A stretch of DNA of 64,000 bases, from positions 223,757 to 287,756 of the forward strand of contig CAXAMN010003002.1 in NCBI GenBank assembly GCA_963970005.1, written 5' to 3'. Shown in pieces: positions 1 through 11,545 of this stretch. The stretch is from Durusdinium trenchii. Its lineage: Eukaryota; Sar; Dinophyceae; Suessiales; Symbiodiniaceae. A model generated the notes under the pieces. The model was not told where the DNA came from. It worked only from the letters and a program-made list of their open reading frames with translations, and searched no databases. The position numbers and the translations under genes were made by a program. The stretch's first letter is position 1, and the number at the start of each line of letters is the position of its first letter.

Positions 1-143
1 TGCTCCATCCTTGGTGGAAAACGGCGCCTCTTTGCACCAACGGCAGGTTTCTACGGCGACGGCTTTGGGTTGACGGCCTGCCACTCTTGCCCCGAAGGCT
101 CCTCCACCGCGCAGGTCGGCGCCATCCGCGCGGAGCTGTGTCA
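1..143 (+). CDS. Partial Cys-rich repeat exon (5' end outside window)
   Basis: Frame 1 is open from base 1 and reads a small Cys/Gly-rich module containing GFYGDGFGLTACHSCPEG and, after a short spacer, GAIRAELC. The pattern C-x2-C-P-x-G followed by G-A-x5-C resembles the cysteine-rich repeats of ephrin-receptor-like (GCC2/GCC3) or TNFR-type extracellular modules, which are common in protist surface proteins. A GT donor at 144-145 would end the exon just after the last Cys. The open frame continues for about 90 bases beyond it into low-complexity residues before a stop, so the exact end is uncertain. The gene must begin upstream of the window, and I see no continuation exon downstream. The family is inferred from cysteine spacing only. 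Confidence 0.4.
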
Positions 144-1717
144 GTCACTTGGGTGTCGAGTTTGGTTGATTTTTGGGGCGGAAGAGAGGCTGCGCGCAGA
201 GCTGGGACAAAAGGGCAACAAGCACACAACTCTTCATTAATAACACCCCCCATCTTTCCAGAGGTTTTACAATACATGTTTGGGGGGATTTACTCATCAA
301 GAGGCTACATATATCCTGTAAACAGGTCATTGATTCATCTACACTCCCGGAAACTGACGTGGACCCTAGGGTTTTCGCACCCTGACAGATTGTTTTCCTC
401 TACTAAACTGGCCTGGACCAAGTCCTAGGGAGCTCGATGGGACTGGCATCTCTGCCCATGGGACTGGACACCCAAACCACGTAGGTAAATATGCCAGTCC
501 CATGAAGTGTTAGGGTAGCCTAAACCCACAAAGTGGCGATGACAGTGGCTGGTCAGTAATTGCTCCTCTCCTGGCTTTGTTTGTTTCTGCACTCGGCGAG
601 CATGCTGTGGTTTCCAAAGACGTGTCGAGAGTCGAAAGCTGCTAAAGAACTGGGCCAACCAGGCTGCAACTGTACCTTAGTACCCAAAACCTAAGTCAAC
701 CAAACGTGTTATGTTTTTTTTTTGAAAACCTCGTGGATTTTCAAGGTAGGTTATTTTGTGAGAGGGTTCTTGAAACCGTCGTTGCGTCAGTTTTGTATTC
801 GACTTCTATGGAATGAATGACCGCATCAGCTCTCGGATGTATATAGATAGATAGTATGTGTTAACCAAGTGAGATTGAAACAAAAACACTGAAAAAAGCA
901 TGCTGTTCCCACATCACAAATAGACAACCGCCCAGGAACAGCTCCAAACGTGTTGGTCGGAGGGCAATCGCTGGTTTCAGGAGGCCATGGACTGTCAGTG
1001 TGCCACAACTCAGGACACTGCCAATCAAAGGGGACTCCATTTTCCCGTGAGCTCCCCGTGCCGAGAGCTTTTATAGTGGCCGTACGGCCTTTTTCCACGA
1101 ACGGGTCGCACCCATGAGGATTGTGATTGGACAATGGCGTGTTGCAGTCATGCTGGAACGATCGGTTTGCATGTTGTTCCCCGCAAACTTCCAAGTGTGG
1201 TTGGAGACCCAATGCAACGCATGGGCCGGTTCAAGTAACAACGGCTATTCAGTTCAACATCAATGAAGCACATTGTATATACATCGGGCCATCCTTGAGC
1301 AACTTGATGGTGTCCAATCAAAGGCAGGGGCCGAGAGAGAGAAGTACGTGTGGGGCCATCGATTGGTAACCTCTTGGATGATCTTGGATACAGGTTCGGA
1401 GGCTCTCATGATCAGCTTGGGGGCGACTTGTTCTGGGTGTGTAGGCACTAATCTAATTCAGATCCTGACCCTTCTGATGATACAGATTGCACAGAGCCGG
1501 CCAATTCCTACCAGAAAGCCGGAGGTTAGGTCGTTCCAGAAGCGTGCAATAGATGGGAGTTGGCACATGGTACTTACTGCTTTTTCGGGCTGTACATTTC
1601 CCTCCAAATGACTATTGTCAGAACAGATACATCAGGACCCATGCATGTTTGTCGAAGTTGGACCCCATGCATCCCCATGCACGAAAAATTACAAACATGG
1701 TTAGACGGAAAAGGGTT

Positions 1718-1824
1718 CTACACCCTGGAAGACTAACATGGAACCTGAAAACCCCTGGTTGGTAGAGGAAAATAGTCTTCCATGGGACCATTGTCAGGGT
1801 CTATGTTAGTTTTTGGGAGTGTAG
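1718..1824. repeat. Hairpin MITE-like element, family A copy 1
   Basis: About 107 bp whose two ends are imperfect inverted copies: the left end reads CTACACCCTGGAAGACTAAC and the right end, reverse-complemented, CTACACTCCCAAAAACTAAC. The centre contains GGTAGAGGAAAATAGTCTTC. Related copies are at 12821-12932, 34718-34834 and 53941-54047, and one arm lies at 350-425. There is no coding capacity, so this is a non-autonomous inverted-repeat element; the mobilising transposase is unknown. Confidence 0.7.
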
Positions 1825-3458
1825 TTCCTTTATCAGCTTTTCTGCCAACATTTCCGTAACCGAATCTGGGTGGGGAAGCATGGGGCAGGGAATTTGGGAC
1901 GCTTCCGATGATTCCTCCAACCCCATTTGATGTCCAGTGTGACGTTTTCTTCAATGCCGACGTCTAATTAAGCCTTCTATAAACGGATCAGTTCTGGTTC
2001 GGCGCGCTTCTGGACACAAAATCAGATGCACCTTTTGGTAGAGCCACACCCAAGTTGCGGCTCAACCGTGGGCACCCAAGTTGCGGCTAGTTCTTGGTGC
2101 CATGTAAAGCAAGCATCCCAAAAAGAGCGCTTTCGCTGCTTGCAAAGCAAAAGAGGTGCACGATGAAGCAGGAAGGCAAAACAAAAACATACAAAAACTA
2201 TCAAGAACTCTAGCCCAACAGAGCAACACCATGAGTGAGAAATGGACTACCCCACAGTACTGATGGGCTTCCACTGGACAGCCCTAGGAACATGTTGGGC
2301 ACAGGAGCACATCTTCAAGACAATTCATGCGGAGAAGACACCTGGTTCCTTCAAAACATGCTGAGGGTCCAACCTGCTTCTTCAAGACCCCGCGCGCGGC
2401 TCCCGGCTCCCGGGCGTCGAAGTCACACGGACCCGCCGGACCTGCGCACGGACCCGCCAGCGGGCGCCGGTCCGGCGACGATGATGCAAGGCGCCACGGA
2501 GTGTGGGTGGTGAGAGCGGATTGGATGCTGCAAAGTTGAGATATTTGGCTGGGGAGATCAATCCCAGATGGGATCCACTGCCACCGTAGGTTAGGTACGA
2601 CTGGGCCCGACCCAGGCGCCTACAGTCTCCAATCACCGTACCTGAGAAGGTACTAGTACTTGGATCCCTAGGGAATGGAAATCATAGATAGGACATCATC
2701 ATGTTTCTAGATGAATCATATCACTTCCCCTCTCGGATGCGCATTTGGTCTCTCCAAGTGTGCATCTTCTGCAGCGTACCTTGTACCTGATCGGCTGCTG
2801 CGCAGCTGCCTATCAGGTACATACCTTTGAATGACAGTTTGTTTTTCTTTAAGACTGGTGATATCTGCTGATAGATGTGATAGTGGGTTTGCATCATGAC
2901 CTCTCCTTCGCCTTCCGGGATATCGGTGCACTTGTTGTGAGACGTTGGATCGAGATGAACGGACCTGGCAGCCTTCTATCAATCAATGTTCTGAACCCAG
3001 AAATGAGTGGTGTATGAATTGACCTCCCAATTCGACCAATCCCCTTGGAGAATAGATCAAAACCCGTGAAATGGGGAGACTCCCTATGAAAAATGCATAT
3101 TTTTTTGGTGGGGGATTCGTTGTGATAGCATTGCTTTGGACCCGGGTCACGGGCTCGTGACATCTTCAAGCTCGCCACTTCGAGGCCGAGCTCCAATGAC
3201 ACCGGCCATGCGCCCAGGAGGAGTTTCTTCAAATCTTTGACATATGACAACTATCCATCGCTTCATCAGTAGTTTGAGAAGCATGACTGGCAGCCAGCAG
3301 TTGGTCGGAAGATGTCGGAGGATGATTACAATGGCACACTGGTGCATGTTTCAGGTCCCAAATGCATACGCTGTTGCCCACCAAACGCTCCGAATCTCTG
3401 AACATGTGTTTTATCATGACGTTAGATATCCACAATTTACAATTCTCCATGCAGCGGA

Positions 3459-3571
3459 TATATATACCTAGATCTTCCAACTCTGCAAAATGTATGCCTT
3501 TTGGCTGGTTTTATACACTAAATGGCATAAATTTTGCATAGTTGGAAGATCTAGGTATATATATATATATA
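3459..3571. repeat. Hairpin MITE-like element inside (TA)n, family C copy 1
   Basis: An almost perfect inverted repeat with arms of about 40 bp: ACCTAGATCTTCCAACTCTG on the left matches the reverse complement of the right arm, ACCTAGATCTTCCAACTATG. The arms are bordered on both sides by (TA)n, which suggests insertion into TA repeats or that the TA run is part of the ends. The loop of about 30 bp has no ORF. Relatives lie at 25379-25486 and more distantly at 22064-22163. Confidence 0.8.
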
Positions 3572-3899
3572 CATGCATGCATGTACCATGTAATAATATC
3601 TAAAGATCTATCTACTATATCTTTGAATTACATGTAGACTTCAATATATGTATATATATATATTACAACCTCTAAGACCATTTAGCAGCAGTACAGACCC
3701 ATTCACTCGATGGTCTTCACTTCTCTCTCACCCACTCTCAGGCCCAGCTCCGCCTGGCGCCAGCGCTCGCGTCGCGGCTCGCGGCGCCGCTTCCCGCCGC
3801 GCCCGCCCGGGCGCCCGCCTCGTCCCGAGGCGGGGCGCCCCGGGGACGAGGTCTGAAGACGAAGTGGAGTGGACCAGAAGGCATGGTTTGTGCGGTCTT

Positions 3900-3974
3900 C
3901 CAGCTTGAAGAACCCCATAGACTATCCTATAGGTACCCTTGTAGGGTCCTATGAGGTCACTTAACCTCTGTAGG
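3900..3974. repeat. Dispersed repeat family D, copy 1
   Basis: About 75 bp containing GAAGAACCCCATAGACTATC and ending in CACTTAACCTCTGTAGG. The same sequence occurs at 11082-11162, inverted at 11465-11545, and diverged and inverted at 52891-52961. The ends are weakly inverted relative to each other (CAGAGGTT type), so this may be another short palindromic element. Confidence 0.65.
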
Positions 3975-5941
3975 TTTTCCTCAGAAAGGAGTGTTTTTTT
4001 TGGCTTTTGCCCTGGGGGCTGATACGGAGGTTTCAAGTACATGGCACTGGCACCCCAAGAGTCCTGCAGATGGGACTGCATAAAGAACCAGTGACCTTGG
4101 GGATGGTGCCCTGTCAAACCATTTGAAACCAAGGAGCATTTTGCTTCTTGTTTTCCTGTTCTCCTGCCTCTAAGACCATCCAGTGAAGTTGCCACCTTCA
4201 ATGCATCCCTAAACTCTAAACTCTTCGCCTTCACCGATTGACACAACTGAGGTGCTTTGGGTGGAGTGGCACCGGCAGGCGCCGATCGAACGTGCCCGGC
4301 GTCCGGAGAGGGAGACCACCGAAGCCAAAGGCACCATTCTCTTGAATCAACATATAACATCACCAGAATACTTTCCACTTTGTTAGGAGAGCAAAGTAGT
4401 TGGACATGGTCCATGGTAGTTGGGTGATTGATGTCATTCCGATCCCAGTGACCCAATTTCGGGAACCAGCGACCAGACGGTCTATGGTCGCACGGGGTTT
4501 AGGTCGTCGAGGTCGTCGAGGTGGACATCGGACTGTCTGGAACGACCAGGTGGAACAAACACGGCAACTTCCAGGACACCCTAAGGCCCTAGAGGCCCTA
4601 GAGGGGCTTCGAAAATTCAAGTTCGCCCCTTCATTAGATGATATTAGATGTGATTCGGGACACTCCATAGCATTTTGGAGCGCGTGGGTCCTGGTATAGT
4701 CCTTCAACAGTGTAAGTCCTATCTCCCATGACACGGGCGGACCGGTGGCACTGGAAGATCATGCCGCAGACCCAAACCACGTGAAGCCCAAATGCAGTTG
4801 GCCTTGATGCAACACGTTTGACCCCCCAAAACCACTGGGATACCCCCAAGGTTGTGCAAGAGTTGGCAACATGTTAGCTACTTCGGCTACTCTGGTACTC
4901 ACCCACAAAAAGACTCCATGTCGTGAGAGAGGTTGGAAGAGATGAAGCACGTGAGAAACAACAACGACGAAAGAACGACAAGAAGCGAAAGGTCCAAAAC
5001 CGATGTCTTGGTATCAGAATTGCATCTTCCAAAGAAGCCAGTGTTGGACAGCAAAAGGTGAAGTAGCTCATTGTTGTGGTCTGGTCACCCCTTATGGTTT
5101 ACAAAACCCCTCCAACCCGTTCTTGGAAGCTGGAGTGCTCGAAAATCACCGAGTGAAGCGAGAAGTGTGGAACATTGGGCAGGAAGCCAGCAGTGTGAAA
5201 CTCCAAGCTCTCATCAATTCGCCGGCCCTGCAGCCTTTGATTTCGTGAGAGACAAGCATACCTGTAGATCGGGTTCATGTCGCTCGGTGCAGAGTCACCC
5301 GCTTCCGACGCAAGCCCTGTGAGCACTTTGGATGCTGTTTTGGGAAGTTTGTTTTTTTTGTTGCGGCTGGCGAGGCGAAAGTCGTTGTGGGCTGTTGGTC
5401 ACCGAGCATCGCTGAAGGATTTGTTGGATGTTCAGTTTGATCTCAAGGCACTTCCAGATCAAACGCAGAGAGGGCCTAATTTGAAGCACTGTTACTCCAC
5501 TTTGGGCTGTTTCACCCACCCAAAGGTTTTAACATAGACCAACACCATTTCCCAGAGATTTCTCATTGTAAGGCAACCTTGAACACACCCACTTACTCCA
5601 AAGGAAGCAAGATACACCTGACCGCCTGGTGTTTTTCCAAGAGAACATCAATTTCCTTAGACTTTACATGACTTTTCGATGTCGGTTTCTCGCTTCAGTT
5701 CCTCATCCAGGTCCTTTCATCAGGTGAGTCGAAAAAAATAAAGCCCGGTAATATGTATTAAGTAAGGAAGGTTCCCAGAGGTTCAGAAATCGCTTGGCCA
5801 CCGCTTGGTATTCTGGTGTTTAAAGTGGATATGTTACCTCGTCGCGCTAGCAAAACGGTTGCGCTAGGTTCGCGCTAGGTTTGGCGCTAGGATCAAGTAC
5901 TTAGGTACAGTAACTTAGATAAGATTAACAAACAACACATA

Positions 5942-6818
5942 TATATAGTGGCGGACTACCACTTAGAATTGTCAAATGTTCTAGGGATGCACTTAGAATT
6001 AGATTGTTCTCTACAGATAGAATGCAATTGGCGCTTTTTAGTAGTTAGAATTGTTTTTCAAGGATTATGCACTTAGAATTAGCAAAATAATATGCAGTTA
6101 GAAATGACATTCCATTGATCCAACATACATGCAACCCATGCACTTTACCAGCAAAAAAACGACCAACAAAAACGCTGCCTTTCCTTTTTCCCGGTCGAAA
6201 CGATGAATTCCAGATGCATTTGGAACTGATTGGCTACTTTGAAGGGCAGGCTAATCCTGAACATTAAAAATAATTCTAACTGCATTCAAAATTAAGTGTT
6301 CAAACATATTCTCAAAGGAACAAACTGGTCGCCTATCATATACCATCCATCTAGAAACCAAATCTACACTTTGTTGTGAACACCCGTCCTCCAGTTGTGA
6401 ATGTAGCTCGGACAAATTCATTGCAACTAGAAACGCGCCGGCCAAAAAAAGCGCAAACCTTAAATAGAAAATTGTTGCTGTTTGAGAAAGCTAAGCATCA
6501 CTTGCTTGCATTGATGGGGTTCTACCCTTATCTTTACACTCTGCCCTTCCTCTCTTTCCTCAAATCCTTTCTTCACTCAAGCACCGCAAGCTGCGAGTCA
6601 TTGGACGCTCTCATGTTTTGGCAAACTCGGGTAATCGTGCAACCATGTGACAATTTTAATTCTATGTGTGTTGATTCTATGTGGATGTTTTAATTCTATG
6701 TGCGACGTTTTTTCTCTTCAGACAATTCTAACTGCTTTTTCAGTTTTCTAGCAAGTCCTAGGTTGCTAGCTCTTTTTTTCCTCACTAAAAATTCTAACTG
6801 CTAGTCTACCACTATATA
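5942..6818. mobile_element. 877-bp TIR element with subterminal repeats, non-autonomous
   Basis: The ends form a terminal inverted repeat of about 29 bp with about 5 mismatches. The left end reads TATATAGTGGCGGACTACCA, and the reverse complement of the right end reads TATATAGTGGTAGACTAGCA; both continue into an (A/C)(C/G)TTAGAATT block. That block recurs in one orientation through the left 150 bp (near 5961, 5989, 6041 and 6069). It recurs in the opposite orientation, as AATTCTAACTGC or AATTCTATGTG, near 6270, 6660, 6692, 6722 and 6790. Such convergent subterminal repeats are typical transposase-binding arrays of cut-and-paste DNA transposons. No ORF of useful length is present, so it would depend on a transposase in trans. 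Target-site duplication is unclear because the flanks are TA-rich. Confidence 0.75.
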
Positions 6819-6858
6819 CATGTATTGGTCACTAAACTTGTTGATTGGTCATACGGCA

Positions 6859-7108
6859 CACACACACACACCCGCACCCGCACAGACCCACACCACCGGC
6901 GATCCAATCCAACTCGCCCACATCGGCCGCCATCATCGCAAACATCCAACACAACGTACACTGGACACTAGCGACATCACCACTATCGTAGCACTAGCTC
7001 TCGATTCTTGCATTTTTAAGGCTTGCACACTACTTCCGGCAGGTTCGCGGAGCCGGGATTGGCTCCCAGCTTTCTCCTGCGCTGTGCAATGTCGCTATCA
7101 CCCTCATC
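6859..7108 (+). pseudogene. Fragment of Penelope-like reverse transcriptase, frameshifted
   Basis: The conceptual translation contains HIGRHHRKHPTQRT, then TSDITTIVA and CIFKAC, which match the reverse transcriptase encoded at 56017-60303 on the other strand. After the Ala-Cys at about 7027 a net two-base deletion shifts the frame. The nucleotides for the motif B region (GlyIleGlySerGln) and for CNVAITL follow in another frame up to about 7108. Both ends are truncated, leaving about 250 bp. This is a decayed copy of the same element family in the opposite orientation, ending about 40 bp from the TIR element at 5942-6818. Confidence 0.85.
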
Positions 7109-10106
7109 CGGCGGGGCTTTGTATACACAAAAAGGATAGGAAAACCATTAACCATATCTTGACAACTTGTTTCTGGGTGCAAGAGGACGGCTACTTTCAG
7201 CTTGACATTTGAAACAGTTGGACTCTGTAAGTAAGAATGCAGCAATTAAAAGGGCATGCACAACATACAACCATATACATGAGCGCGTGTTGTGTACATG
7301 GTAGCCACCGCTTGGAATTGCTGTGATTTCAACCTGGGATATATAATGATTTTAGAACGGTTTTTTCATTTTTTTCAACTCAGGTGTGGTCGGACGAACA
7401 TCCACCGCTCGGAGCCGGAAAATGATGTCCAACAAATCCATAGGAGGCGTACAAGGCGAGGCAAACTGTTGAACACTCAGCAACACTCACTGTTTGTGTT
7501 TGTTTTTGCTCTGTACGGTAGGGACAGGTTGCCGTCTCTTCCAGATATCTACCAGATTATGACTATATTGTGTGGGTATCTACCAGATATGTGGATATCT
7601 AAACGGTTCCAAACAGATATCTACCCAAAACCTACGCGGACTTGCACATTGAGTTATGTGGCATAGGGGTCTACATGTTTTTGATGTTTTTGCCCCGGCT
7701 CCAGCATCTGAGGCCCTGAGAGCGCTGGCACTACATGTGTGCCCTCAGAGCATGGGAACCTTGTGCTCCAAAGTCTTGACGTTTTGGCAACCTCAAAGGG
7801 ACGTGTTTTGGGGATGCCCCGTACTACATCCCAGGGAGACTACCCAGTCAGGCGTGTTCACCATAGCCTGACTGGGTGGTGCTAGAGCTTCAGATGCTTA
7901 GTTTGAAAATCCTTGAAAGACCAGGTGCAGTACCAGGCCGTCTTTTTTTTCAGAACCTTTGCGTCTGTGGGTCGATGGGGGTCAGGGACAAAAACAAGAC
8001 TGGCTCTGTGTGATCTGTCACCACTTTCCCAGTGGATCCGGTTACGATGTCGCTGGTCACCCCGACGTGGGGCACCAAGTCGGTTCCGTCGACCCGTCGT
8101 CACCCTGGCCGACCCGACGCCGTGGTGGGTGTTCGGGAGTCGAAGAGGCGAGGTTTGGTCGTTCATTGAAGAGGTGATCCCTTGCAGAGGGATCAGTTTA
8201 AGGCTTCACTCAGCTGAATCCAAGCTGGCACAGGTGATCCAGCTGGCACAGGTGATCCAGTTTCACACAGGTGATCATTTGAACGCTGGTTTCAATTGAA
8301 TTGAATCCAGCTGGCACAGGTTTTTTTTGCCTCATGGTCGTTGAGTTTCGCCAAACTGTGGCTTTGGGTGCCCAAGATGTTCTTGATCAGCTCGATCTGC
8401 CCGCGATGTCTTGGGCAGATCGAACGAAAGATCCACAGAAAGCATGGCATGACCCCTTCTAGTTGAAGATCCGCTGGACCATGCCCATGCCATGTCCACA
8501 AAAGGGGTACTTTCTTGACTCTTCAATCAGTAAAATGCCATATATATCACATTCACACTACACTAGTACTATATATGAGAGGCAGAAACATCGTCCAAAG
8601 AAGATTTACGGAACTAACATGTTTTTCTTGTCCGCATGACAAGACATCAATCACATGTTCCACAACTATAGCTGGTGGTTAGGAGGGAGCGACTGCCAGG
8701 GGCATTTGTATTCGAAGCAGGAGCCGTGAACGAAGTACATGATGTTCTTCAGGGAGAACTTGAAAAGCAGAAAGCTCACTCCGACCTTTCCGTTCGTTGA
8801 AGCATGGACAGCGCACCAAAGGGGTGCACATTCAGCTTGGTCCAACCAACCCGCGGAGAAAATCGGGCCTCCCAGGAGCTGTAAGCCGTGGAGTAAGGAC
8901 CCGAGCGAGCGGAAGAACGCGGTGACACCAGTCGGAAGCAAAGGGGGTCGCTGAACGTCACCAGTTTTGAACCCATTTTAACCGCTGAGATCCACTGGGC
9001 ATTCGATTTTTCGAAGTGTGTGTGTTGATTTTTTAACTGGCACCGAGTTCCTTGATTCCGGAGCAGCTGGATGGACGTCACAGAATCATTCAGCTAATAT
9101 ACCGTACTAGTTTCTCCAACGTCCCAGAGCTTGGGCCTGGCGGAAGCTGGAGCTCCGATCTAAGGGGCGGACCCCAGTAGAGGTCAATATGCCAGTTCCA
9201 CGGAGTGCTTGGGAAAATCAATGAACATCAGTTGTGATCCCATGGTCCGATGCGTTCTTCCCTAGGACTTCGCGTTTCCATATCATGGTGAAAACTGGCT
9301 TTTCCTTTCCCGCCACGAGCCTGTCCCCGATGAATTTGGGCCAGGACCAAGAGGAATTGTTTCCTCAATATGTGGAGATGACCTTCAAAACAACCCTCTC
9401 CAGAGGCTCTTTCATGCGTCTTGGACACGAAAAACAACACGTCATGAATGCGTCGCTCAAAATACGTCGGACTCTGAAGCCAAAAAGTCAGTGAGAACGA
9501 AGAAAACGAAGGTGTTCTTCCACATGACTTTGGACCAAACAGCTCCACCATGTTCCTAAACACACGGGTGACATGACTGGTGTCCTATACCACCTACAGT
9601 AGCCGGGATCTCCATGGTCCAGAGGTTTGGTCCGGTCCGCTTTCCCTGGAAACTGCAGAGGTCGCTGGCAGTTGCAGGTCTTATGACCTTAGGGTAACTT
9701 TCTCCAAGATGTTGGAAAATCATGCTACTTCAAGTTGTGACCAAGCAGATTGAGACCACTGAACGAGTAAACATAGTAGATAACATATGATAACAATGTG
9801 CTTTTCATCAGTTTGTCATCGATTCGTTCGTGTACGTTTGTGTGGCGAGTTCAACCGCCGATGCCATTGAGGCATCCGGACGCTTGCAAGCCTTGTGCGT
9901 GGTTTTGGCACGCCAAGGCCTCCACCTGGGCAGAGCTGGGAAGTAGCAGAAGAAGGATGAACTAGAGGGCTCAACATGATCAGGGTTTGCTGACGAGAGC
10001 CATCCAAAATCCTTTTATCACGAAAGCTAGCGAAGCTAGCTGGAGTTACTCTTGCGATAGCAAGGTTTCTTTCGATCGGGTGCAAATCCTAACCCCTGAT
10101 TTTTCA
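7109..10106. other. No gene recognised
   Basis: No domain is visible. Bases 8205-8325 hold an imperfect tandem repeat around CCAGCTGGCACAGGTGATC. A minus-strand frame at 8666-8941 has protein-like hydrophobic composition (LLGGPIFSAGWLDQAE), but an alternative frame on the same strand is equally plausible and no splice sites decide between them, so it is not called. Confidence 0.4.
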
Positions 10107-10300
10107 GGTCGAAGCCCCCCCCCCCCACCCCCCCCCCTCCCCCCCCCCCTCTCCCCACTCTCCTCACCTCCCCTCTCCTCCTCCTTGTCTCCTTGTCTTC
10201 CTCCCACCTTCCCTCCCTCCTCCCTCTTCGCAAGTTCGACTCCGTCCTGTCGTCGCTCTTTGGCATGTGGTTAGCGTTGCGTATCTTGCGGCCGCACTCG

Positions 10301-10342
<42 letters not shown>

Positions 10343-10560
10343 GTCTCTCTCTCTCTCTCATCCTCACTGTCTCTCTCATCTCTCTAATCTCTCTCTCATC
10401 TCTCTCATCTCTCTCTCATCTCTCTCTCAACTCTCTCTCATCTCTCTCTCATCTCTCTCTCTCCCTCATCTCTTTCTCATCTCTCTCATATCTCTCTCCT
10501 CTCTCTCTCTCTCTCCTCTCTGTCTCTCGTCTTTCCGTCTCTCTTCTCTCTCTTCTCTCG
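10107..10560. repeat. Low-complexity tract: poly-C, then CT/CTCAT microsatellite
   Basis: Poly-C runs with single A/T interruptions (about 10115-10155) are followed by C/T-rich sequence, then (CTCTCA)n from about 10295 and long imperfect (CT)n with CATCT variants to about 10560. Apparent Arg-rich or His/Ser-rich ORFs here are translations of the repeat. Confidence 0.9.
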
Positions 10561-10835
10561 CAGGAGGATCCGGGCAAAGAACCACATATAAAGGACTCTT
10601 CACCCCTGCCTCCAAAAAGAGCGCCGTGTTTTTTCCTACCTCGCTGCCCTCCACTTTCCCATTCTGGAGCGCTAGCTTTCGCCCCCCCCCCTTGGCCTCA
10701 AGTCATATATTATATATATATATATATTTAAAAATATATGATTTAGACAATAGCTACGTATTTTGTGAGTCCCTTCAACTCCCAAACCCACACGTCCACA
10801 TTCAGCCAAAGTTGACAGCCCCAAATATCCGCCAG

Positions 10836-10919
10836 GGCTGCCAGAGCGGCACGGAGTGCAACTTTTGTCATCTTTGCCCCAGAGGCGCTTTGCGCAGCAA
10901 ACAGGCCCTCAAGCGCGAG
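10836..10919 (+). CDS. CCCH-type zinc-finger exon, copy 1
   Basis: From an AG|G acceptor at 10834-10835 the frame reads GCQSGTECNFCHLCPRG and then a basic stretch, SKQALKREA. The arrangement C-x5-C-x3-H followed by L-C matches the second half of the CCCH-like finger found in many dinoflagellate proteins. There an upstream Cys pair and a G-C-x-N-G-x2-C-x2-C-H-L-C block precede a Lys/Arg-rich tail. The first Cys of the finger would be in a preceding exon that I could not locate. A GC donor after the Glu codon (10920) is in phase 0, although the frame stays open to 10997. The likely role is RNA or nucleic-acid binding. Copy 2 is at 14863-14962. Confidence 0.55.
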
Positions 10920-11081
10920 GCCCGGCGCAGCGGTAGCCACCTGGATGACATGTTCGACGGTCGAAGGAGGTCAGACCGGTGTGATTGTCTCGTTTGACCC
11001 CATGGGTTCGTCGTGGTTGTTCGGCTCGAGGGTCACCCGAGCCCCGTTGGCCTAGGTAGAGAGGTGATAGTATAGAGGTGA

Positions 11082-11545
11082 CCAGCAGAGGTTGAAGAAC
11101 CCTATAGACTATCCTTTAGGTACTCCTAGTGACGGGTCCTAGTTCACTGCCTACCTCTGTAGGGATAGTAGAGGCGGGTCCTAGTTCGTCTCTGGGGCGA
11201 TGTGCCCATCGACGTTTCGGACGATCGCGGCCCACTGGGGGGTGGGCAGAACTGCTGGTCGAGTAGGCCCACTGTCGCTCCACGTGTCCGTCAATGACCC
11301 CGATCTCTCTTTCCACGCATCTCTCAAGCTGCGGACCCGGTCGGACCCTCCACACCAAGATGAACAACATCCACGAGCGGAGTTGGGTTTCCTTAAGCTT
11401 CAGTGTTTCTATGGCTCCGCGTGCTCCACACTGCTTCACACTGCTTCACACTTCTCCACGGTGGGCCTACAGAGGTTAAGTGACCTCATAGGACCCCACA
11501 AGGGTACCTAAAGGATAGTCTATAGGGTTCTTCAACCTCTGCTGG
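11082..11545. repeat. Inverted pair of family D repeats flanking a 300-bp insert
   Basis: Family D repeats at 11082-11162 (plus) and 11465-11545 (minus) are inverted copies sharing GGTTGAAGAACCCTATAGAC and ACTATCCTTTAGGTAC, so a single strand could fold into a long hairpin. The roughly 300 bases between them contain no recognisable gene. Either a composite element or two chance insertions would explain it. Confidence 0.7.

Larger units (their letters stand above)
144..5941. other. No gene recognised; dispersed hairpin repeats
   Basis: No reading frame here has a recognisable domain. Two GC-rich patches (about 2380-2490 and 3730-3860) could be short exons, but both strands are equally plausible. 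Bases 350-425 hold one arm of the family A hairpin element. The hairpins at 1718-1824, 3459-3571 and 3900-3974 are listed separately. Confidence 0.5.

Noticed and set aside
3728..4456. 242-codon minus-strand ORF
   Set aside because: No domain; it runs through a GC-rich patch and a family D repeat, and a length near this can arise by chance in 64 kb.
10036..10387. Arg/Val and His/Ser-rich ORFs
   Set aside because: Translations of poly-C and (CT)n or (CTCTCA)n repeats.
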